From contig NC_091754.1 in the NCBI RefSeq assembly GCF_043380555.1, positions 39,252,905 through 39,316,904 of the forward strand: DNA of 64,000 nt, in the 5' to 3' direction. Positions 48,101-57,525 of this stretch are shown here, one piece after another. The notes under the pieces are model-generated. The model saw only the letters and a list, made by a program, of their open reading frames with translations, was not told where the DNA came from and searched no databases. Within the stretch, counting starts at the first letter, position 1; each line of letters begins with the position of its first letter. The stretch is from Nothobranchius furzeri (taxonomy: Eukaryota > Chordata > Actinopteri > Cyprinodontiformes > Nothobranchiidae). A program made the translations under genes and the position numbers.

Positions 48101-51100
48101 GGACTTCAGCAGGTCTCCGAGCATTTATTATTATTTTTTTGCCGCTGGTGGCAGCTCTGTCCCGGCCAAGGACTCTGGCTGCGCAGCAGCTGACGTACTG
48201 AAAACCAAAGTGCTCCCAAAGGAGCGAAGTAACGTTTCGTTTTGATACCAGCGCAGCCATCCTTCTCAACATGCATCATTGAGTTGAACCAAGTTCAGTA
48301 ATCGCGGTGGCCCATGATGCAGCGTGGTGGGCTTCTTCATATTGCGATATTTCATTTTTGCGGTTACCGCGACAGCCCTAATGGGGGGACACGTGCTTCT
48401 CCCATACGGTGGCAGATCGCTGGCCCTCCCACACCCACGAGCACATAAATTTGTTGGAGCTTATGACAGTGAGGAATGTGATCAGACACTTTGCTGCCCT
48501 TCTCGAGGGCCGTCATGTCGAAGTTCACACAGACAACCAGGTGGCGGCAGCCTACATAAATCACCAAGAAGGAGTTTGATCCCTCCCACTATTGCGCATA
48601 GCCACAGATTTACTGTGTTGGGCACATGTCCACCTGATGTCCAGCAAAGCCACCTACATTCCAGGAGTCCTGAACGTGGCAGCAGACATCCTGTCAAGAG
48701 GGGTACCCTGCAAATCCGACTGGTGTCTGCATCCGCTCTAATATCACAGATCTGAATCAGGTTCGGGGAACCATCTGTGGATCTGTTCGCGGCTCGTGAA
48801 AGCGCACAGTGTCGCCTGTGGTTTTCCCTGAGACTGCAGAACCACCCACCGCTCGGAGTGGACGCCTTCTCACACCAGCCCTGACCTTAGACGCTCCTGT
48901 ATGCATTTCCGCCAGTCCCACTGATTCCCCGACTCCTGGACCGAGTTTGGTTGGAACAGCTCTCGGTGATTCTGGTAGCTCCCAGACGCTTGTCCGCATC
49001 ATGGTTTCCAGACCTACAAGTGCTGGTGTCCGGCTCCCCGTGGAGGGCGGACGCCCTTCTCCAGGCAGGGGGAATAATCACACATCCTCCAGAAATAGGC
49101 CAACGGCTTTGGGTCTGGCCGCTGAGCGTTCACGCTTAGAGGCTTCTGGGCTGCCGCGTGATGTGGTCGCCACGATTCAGAGTGTGTGCGCGCCCTCCAC
49201 CGTTGCATCTTATAGTGATGTGAAAAACTATTTGCCCCCCTCCTGATTTCTTATTCTTTTGCATGTTTGTCACACAAAATGTTTCTGATCATCAAACACA
49301 TTTAACCATTAGTCAAAGATAACACAAGTAAACACAAAATGCAGTTTTGAAATGATGGTTTTTATTGTTTAGGGAGAGAACAAAATCCAAACCTGCATTG
49401 CCCTGTGTGATAAAGTAACTGCCCCCTTGTTAAAAAAATAACCCAACTGTGGTGTTTCACTCCTGAGTTCAATTTCTGTAGCCACCCCCAAGCCTGATGT
49501 GTTTGATGATCAGAAACATTTTGTGTGACAAACATGCAAAAGAATAAGAAATCAGGAAGGGGTCCGTTTTTCACACCACTGTATGCTGCTAAATGGGCAG
49601 CTTTCCAGAACTGGTGCACAGAGCGGAATGTTCAAGCGCTCTCCTGCCAGCTGGCGGATGTCCTATCGTTTCTGCAGATACGGACAGACAGGCCTCGCAT
49701 TCAGCACTATTAAAACATATGCTGCAGCAATCTTATCCTGTCACCAGGGTTTTGGAGATGGATCTGTTTTCAATCATCCCCTCACAAAACGTTTTCTAAA
49801 AGGTGTCAGAAGGAACAGACCTGTGTCCCGCCCGCTATTTCCCCAGTGGGACCTCACGGTGGTTTTGCACGGCTTATCTGAAGCCCCATTTGAGCCCTTG
49901 GACCAGGTCTCATTCAAGTTCCTGTCGCTTAAAACTGCTTTGCTGCTGGCACTGGCATCATTCAAGAGAGTGAGCAACCTAACCGCCTTCTCAGTGGCTC
50001 CTGTATGCCTCAGGATCCAGGAAGATGGCGGATCTGCTGTTTTATGCCCCAACCCGGCCTTTGTGCCCAAAAACATTAATATTTCCTTCAAATCCAGGTC
50101 AATTTCATTGGCTGGACTTTTTCCCCCTCCCCATAATTCTGGCGAGGAGGCGGCTCCCCACCTTCTCTGCCCGGTGCGGACGCTCGCACGATACGTGCCA
50201 CGCACATCAGGGATTCGTCGCTCACAGAGCATGTTTGTACACTACAGAGACTCTTCCCTTGGGCAAGCGCTGTCGACCCAGCGTCTTTCACACTGACTAT
50301 GTGACGCTGTTTCACTCGCTTACACATCGTCACGGCGGGATCCTCCTGAGACACACAGGGCTCACTCAGCCAGAAGTATTTCCTCTTCTATGGCGCTCCA
50401 CAGTGGTGTGTCAATGGAAGACATTTGTCAGGCTGCTTCATGGGCTTCCCCATGTTCCTTTACTCGTTATTATTTACGAGATGTGTCTTCAGGATCCATC
50501 ACTCGTTCAGTGCTTGGACCCAAACAGGCTGAGTGAAAACATTACGGCCTCACATCCGCCCTACTACAATAATACATATCCAGATGGATATGTTCACAAT
50601 CACTACCTATGTTCCCCTCATAATGGGTCCCATTCAATTCATTGCCTTCTGGTCACCCGGGCTCCTTATTGCCTTATCACCCCTCATACATGAGCCGGTG
50701 ATTACATCAATGGATCATTAAATTCATCCTCTTGTGGATGATCATTTTAGTGGGAACCCCACTCTTTTTTTCTGGCTGCCTCAGCCTTCTAAGCCCTTGG
50801 GCTGAGGCTGAGCAACCCTCTCTAAGAAGAGAAATGTTGGATGTGTCCATTTGGTTTGAGCTAACCAGTGTGGCTTGAACTCATCCAGCTGCGCATTATT
50901 CCAATAGCAGCTAGCTTAAGGGCTAAGACTAGATGAAATAGAACGTTGGTTACGTATTGTAACCCCAGATTCTATCAGTCTAGTCGCAGCCCTTAAGCCA
51001 GTGGCCCCACTGGTTCTGTTAGGACCAAGAGCCATTGGAGGCGAACAGTGGAGTCACTCCACTTGTATACCCACGGGGTGCCCACCATTGGTGGGCGTAC

Positions 51101-52137
51101 ATTTAAGCTCTTCATGATTGGCTGATGCTGAGATCACCCTTCCAATAGCGGCTAGCTTAAGGGCTGCGACTAGACTCATAGAATGTGGGGTTACAATACG
51201 TAACCAACGATCCTTTCTGAGGTGGTTGTCCCATGTGTTAACACACGCCTGTAAGCTCCAGACCCTAAAGGTTGGTTTATGCTTGACGCGTCCGCGAGGT
51301 CCGCACGGCTCCGCACGGAAAAGTTGCGTCATTTTGCGTCATTTTAACAACCACGCCCATCCACCGCGCCTCCGCACGGCCCAGAATTTCCGCAACGCGC
51401 ACCTCGGAAAATTTCTAACCACGCGGATGGACGGACGTGGAAAAACATGGCGGACCGGCAAGAACTAGTATGGCAGAGGTTCGTAAATACAGATATTTGT
51501 ATGATTCAGCTCTCAGAGATCACCGTGATCAACATGTTGGAGAGAAATAGCTCGCACTGTCGGAAAAGATGAGAACGCTGTTAAAAAATGCTGAAATGCC
51601 ATGTTGTAAACAGTAATTTCTACTTCTACTATGGTGTAGTGTTGGGTGCATGTCATAGAGCTCCATGCTGCCCCGTTCAGTTCGGGAGAATATTGGCTCA
51701 CCGCAGAGATGAGCCACACGAACCATAAACGCTGCGAGTTGTGAAGCGCGTTCCATCCGCGAGCCGCATCACCGCGCGGAAAGTGAATGCGTCAAGCATA
51801 AACCAAGCTTAAGCTCTGCTCTGGAGGATATTTAGTTTGTTACCAGCTGACAGATGTCAACGAGAGCTTGGTTCACCAATGGTCCACCCACTGTCCATAA
51901 GTGGACATGTCTATGTGACAGAATAACACCTACAGTTGATTAAACTTTGTGTCTGCAGAGCGTATCTATGAGGACCATGAGAACCTAGTGGAGAACCTGC
52001 TGAACTGGACCAGAGACAGCCACAATCGTCTGATGTTCACAGAGCGTACAGAGAAGTACGCTGTGTTTAAAAACCCCCAGGTGAGAAACACACACACCTA
52101 CACACACACACACACACACAGGCATGTACGTATGTAT

Positions 52138-52200
<63 letters not shown>

Positions 52201-52969
52201 GAGGTGGAAAGTAACGAATTACATTTACTCACGTTACTGTAATTGAGTAGCCTTTTTGTATATTTATACTTTTTAAGTAGTTTTTAAAATCTGTACTTTT
52301 ACTTTTACTCGAGTACGTTTTTAAAAAAGAATTGTAATTCGCTACATTTTAAATCATATCCGTTACTGAGTAAAAATAAATTGTAGGCTTAATAAATTAA
52401 AAATATTACGTGTAGTAGCGTCGGAACAGAAAGAGACACCTGCATGAGCGCCGCGTCTAAACCGTGGGTGGGGGGGTGGGGTACACTTTTGATAATGAGG
52501 ACAAACAGCCATTTTTGCCGCAGTTTTGCTCAAAGACATCAGTTCAGTCCCTGTGATCCACTCGCTGTTCACCTCCTCTCTCCCTCCTCTCCTGTGGGTT
52601 GGAATCCGCACCTTCGCGCACCGGTGTGACGTCATCACAATTCCACTCGGTTCGGTAGCCAGACTCGGTTCCGTGTTTGAAACGTGTTTCCCTACCGTTC
52701 CGCACGGCTGCGGCAAAATAATGTTTAGCGCTCCTAACAAGCTTTGCTCATAAAGCAGAAGACCTGCATGCCTCTGTGAGTTAAAACATCCTGATGCTGT
52801 TCAGGTGTAAACATTGTGCTCCATCCCTGTGTTTGAACTCAGAAGATGCTCCTTGATGCCACAGATATGTGATGATTTAGCGTGTTTCTTTATTTTACTC
52901 CAGAATAAGAGATTAAATTATTACTAAAGCAGTTCAATTAAATTAGTCGTTCAGATGATTCTAACATGC

Positions 52970-53042
<73 letters not shown>

Positions 53043-53981
53043 ACATATAGGACAGCGTGGTTTCATCAAATCCATGCATCTTCTATCTTGGCTGAAGTAA
53101 CAGCTCAGGAAAATAACTTATATTTCATAAATAATGACGTCTCTGCAGTGTTTATGATAATGTTTTATCTTATATTGGACCTATCTTTGGTCTGGGAGGT
53201 GTAACTTATCATGATACAAGCCTTTTAAAACATGTTACAAGAGGAGATAAATGCATAAATTTAAAGTTCATGTTTGGAGACCAACCTTCACAGTTTGGAG
53301 GCTCACGCTGGTGAGGAGACACCATTAGTTCTAGTAACACCTGGGCACCCATGGCCTGTTCTGACAGGATGGACATTACGGGACCCTTAAGGATTCCAGT
53401 TGGATGATTGGAGGATTATTTAGGAGGATTGGAATGAACACACTGATTTCAGTGGTGAAGGGTTAAATGTATTGGCTCGGCATTAAAATTGTAGAATGCT
53501 AAATAACTACACTTTATTATCTATATAAACATGCACTGGGTCCAGTTTTTAAATTTTGTTAAGGACTTTTGTCATAAATCATTACAGAAAATCCAAATCC
53601 TCTCCTCCAGACAGTGAAGAGCTGTGTTTAGCATACGTCACTCCAGCACGTAAAACAAGCTAGCTGCTGATGCTAATATTGTGAATAACTGTTATTTGTT
53701 TACTTTCATGCTCCTAATTATTACGTAAAATTGCGTTTACAGCTGCAGCAAAAGGTCTGAGCCATGTGTCTGTGTCCTACACGCATTTTTAAATAACAGG
53801 TCTGATCTAAAATAATAACCTACATCTATAAATCCATCTAGAACTGCACCGCTACTTCTGGACTCTAGACAGTCCCGTTAGCATGACTGCAGCAACACTG
53901 CTAACCGTGTTCGCTCCGGTAAGGAAAGAACAAGTCCTTTGGGAAAGCTACGACACACACGCACGCACACACACACACACG

Positions 53982-54055
<74 letters not shown>

Positions 54056-55267
54056 TATAATCTAAAAGATGATCTCTATATTTCAGCATTAGAACCTCCA
54101 TGACATCCTGGATTAGTGCAAACAACGAGTAGAGCTAAGGAGTTACTCCAGCATCAGGAAGATTTATTCTGGTGAATTGTCGGTTAAATATTTTCAAGAG
54201 TTGTATCAATAAAAACACACAGCAGTAAAACTGTAGATTACTTAACTATATTGGGACACATGATGGAGCTAAGACCAGCTGAGAACTCGTCAGCTTCGAA
54301 CTCCCAGTGGAGCACAGAAATGAAATATTTAAGAAAAGTAAACAAACTGTACCAATTTTGGTTCTCAAGACTAACAGAATCCTCCTCTATGTCCAAATCA
54401 GGTTGCAGGTCTTCTGAGTCAAATGGTCTAAAACATGTCTGCACCTCTGGTAGTGATATCCAGCTGGCGGGGTCGGAGTTCGGTTGAACTTCTCCGGTAA
54501 TCTAACATCCGTTCTCGTCGCCGTATCCCAGAGAAAAAACAAATCTGACCCACTAATAGAGGCTTCAGAAGCTACATCTGACTGATGACACATTGTTCTC
54601 TGCTATAACGCTAACGCAGAAACACCGGAGCCAGGCGTTGTTTACTACAGCTGTTTCAGCAGAGCTCCATGTGAAACGTCACCAGCTGCCCAGGGCTTAG
54701 ACCGGAAGTTAGATTCTGTTTTTAACCGCGTCAGTCACAAACATCAGATTTTCTTACAATTCCAGACGTCAAAATCCCAAAACCTTTTTCATCTGAGGTT
54801 TTAATACACATTTACACATGCTGTTCAAATGAATTTTGCCTCTGGCCGATATCTTTAAATGAGTGAGTGAACCCACTACCAAGGATGAACTCTGCTAACT
54901 TTAAAAATCAGCTGCTCTAAATAAGCATGAAGGTCAGAGCGGAGCTCTAGGATGGACATGAATAAAGGAACTGTAATGTAGAGGTAAAGCAGGGCAGGGC
55001 CAATGTTAGCAGCTGTCATACGGTCCATTTCAAATGTTTGACTTTCATTTAGCTTGTTATGTGACAGGTTAGAGAACAGTCTCATGTTAGAGTTTTGTCA
55101 TGAGAACATTGAGATACCTCACATACTGATGGCATCTAAAAATTAACATTTTCTTTTTCAAAATAAAGAATAATTTTAATTACAATTGAAACGTACAATC
55201 CTAGAAAAACCTCGTCCAATCAATGTGCACGTCCTGTTCTCACTGATTGGATAGAAATCCTTCCATC

Positions 55268-55319
<52 letters not shown>

Positions 55320-56397
55320 CGCGCACACGAGCGTGTTGTGAACTGGTGTTGTGATTTTGCACTGATGTAACCATCTTTACGCTGGCAAAAATGTAACTAA
55401 GTAACTTTTACTTTGAGTATATTTTATTTACGATACTTTTTACTTTTACTTGAGTAAAAATTTAGGCAAGTACTTTTACTTGTACTTGAGCAAAAAATTA
55501 TCAAAGTACTGGTACTCGTACTTAAGTAGGACATTTTCGTACTCTTTCCACCTCTGCACGCACGCACGCACACACGCATGTATGTATATATGCACGCACA
55601 CACGCATGTATGCACACACACACGCATGTATGTATGCATGCACACACACACGCATGTATGCACGCATACACACACGCACATGTATGCACGCATGCACACA
55701 CACACGCATGTATGCACGCATGCACACACACGCATGTATGCACACACACACACACACACGCATGTATGCACGCATGCACACACATACACACACACACACT
55801 AATGAGCCTGACTGGTTTCAGTTTATCACATTTGAACCATCTGCTTGCAGAACTATCTCCTGGGAAGGAAGGACACTTGTGAGATGTCTGAGAGGAACAA
55901 AGAGGCTCTATTAGAGGTTGGTACATGCTCGTGTCCTTCTCATTTCAGAATCTTAAACAAAATCTGACTGATCTTCTGTGTGTCAGGAGTGCTTTGGAGG
56001 CAGCTCAGTGTCCGTCCCTGAGATGGAAGGAGTCCTGTGGCTGAAGGAGGACAGCAAGAAGTCCTGGAAGAAGCGCTACTTTCTACTCAGGGCGTCTGGT
56101 ATCTACTATGTCCCTAAGAGCAAGGGCAAGGTGCGTCAGACAGGAGATGCGTAGTATGACACAAGCATCTCTCTGAGTGTGTGCATGCATGTGAACATGC
56201 ATGCATGAGTGTGTGAGACGAGTACTTGAAAGCCTTGAGAAGGCTTGTGATATTTAAGTGTTTAAGTTCTGTGTAACAAAATCTGTGAAAAATTCCTCTT
56301 GAGCATTTTTGAGTTAATCTCTATTATCGCAAGGGGCTGGAAAATCTTCAAAGTCCGTGTTTGAACTTGACTTTGTCAAAAGTGTAAGAATGTTGTT

Positions 56398-56480
<83 letters not shown>

Positions 56481-56698
56481 GCCTCCAGAGACCTGGTTTG
56501 TTTCCTCCAGCTGGATCATGTTAACGTGTACCTGGGTCAGGATTACAAGGACAAATACAAGGCTCCTACAGACCACTGCATGGTGCTGAAGGTGAGACAG
56601 CACAGGATCCTGCTGCCACCTAGTGGCCACACACCAGAACTGCATTAACTGATGATGGATTGATTTCAGTTGAAATCCCATGCTCTCTTTGTTTGCGT

Positions 56699-56749
<51 letters not shown>

Positions 56750-57180
56750 CGCATGTGTTTGTGTGTGTGTGTGTTTGCGTATGTGTGTTTGTGTGTGTGT
56801 CCATGTGTGTTTGCATATATGTGTGTGTGTTTGCATATGTATGTGCATGCATGTGTGTTTGCGTCTGTGTGTGTGTGTGTATGCATATGTGTGTTTGTGT
56901 GTGTGTCCATGTGTGTGTTTGCATATATGTGTGTGTGTTTGCATATGTATGTGCATGCATGTGTGTTTGCGTGTGTGTGTGTGTGCATATGTGTGTTTGC
57001 ATATATGTGTGTGTTTGTGTGTTTGCATGTGTGTGTGTGTTTGCGTGTGTGTGCATGTATATGTTTATGCATGCATGTGTGTTTGCGTTTGTGTGTGTGT
57101 GTGTGTGCATATGTGTGCTTGCATTTGTGTGTGTGTGTGTGTGCATGTATATGTTTGTGCATGCATGTGTGTTTGCCTAT

Positions 57181-57228
<48 letters not shown>

Positions 57229-57491
57229 ATGTATATGTTTGTGCATGCATGTGTGTTTGCCTATGTGTGTTTGTGTGCGTGTGCGCGTGTGTGTGTGTTT
57301 TTGTGTGATGTGTGTGTGTGTTTGCGTATGTGTGTTTGTGTGTGTGTGTGCATGTGTGTGTTTGCATATATGTGTGTGTGTTTGCATATGTCTGTGCATG
57401 CATGTGTGTTTGCGTGTGTGTGTGTGTGCATATGTGTGTTTGCATATGTGTGTGTGTGTGTTTGCGTGTGTGTGCACGCATGTGTGTTTGC

Positions 57492-57525
<34 letters not shown>

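Larger units (their letters stand above)
47215..51209 (+). mobile_element. DIRS-type element, copy 2, 5'-truncated, split twice
   Basis: Opposite orientation to copy 1. It starts within RNase H, then carries RNase H to recombinase, and ends with an internal complementary region (about 50894-50990) and terminal repeat to 51209 (CAATACGTAACCAACG). A hAT (47356-48380) and a TA-type MITE (49213-49581) interrupt it. About 180 bp after the recombinase stop (50537-50710) differ from copy 1. Confidence 0.9.

Noticed and set aside
55424..55926. Several overlapping open frames of Cys/Val/Met/Arg or Thr/His/Met repeats
   Set aside because: Products of the CA/GCATGTAT minisatellite.
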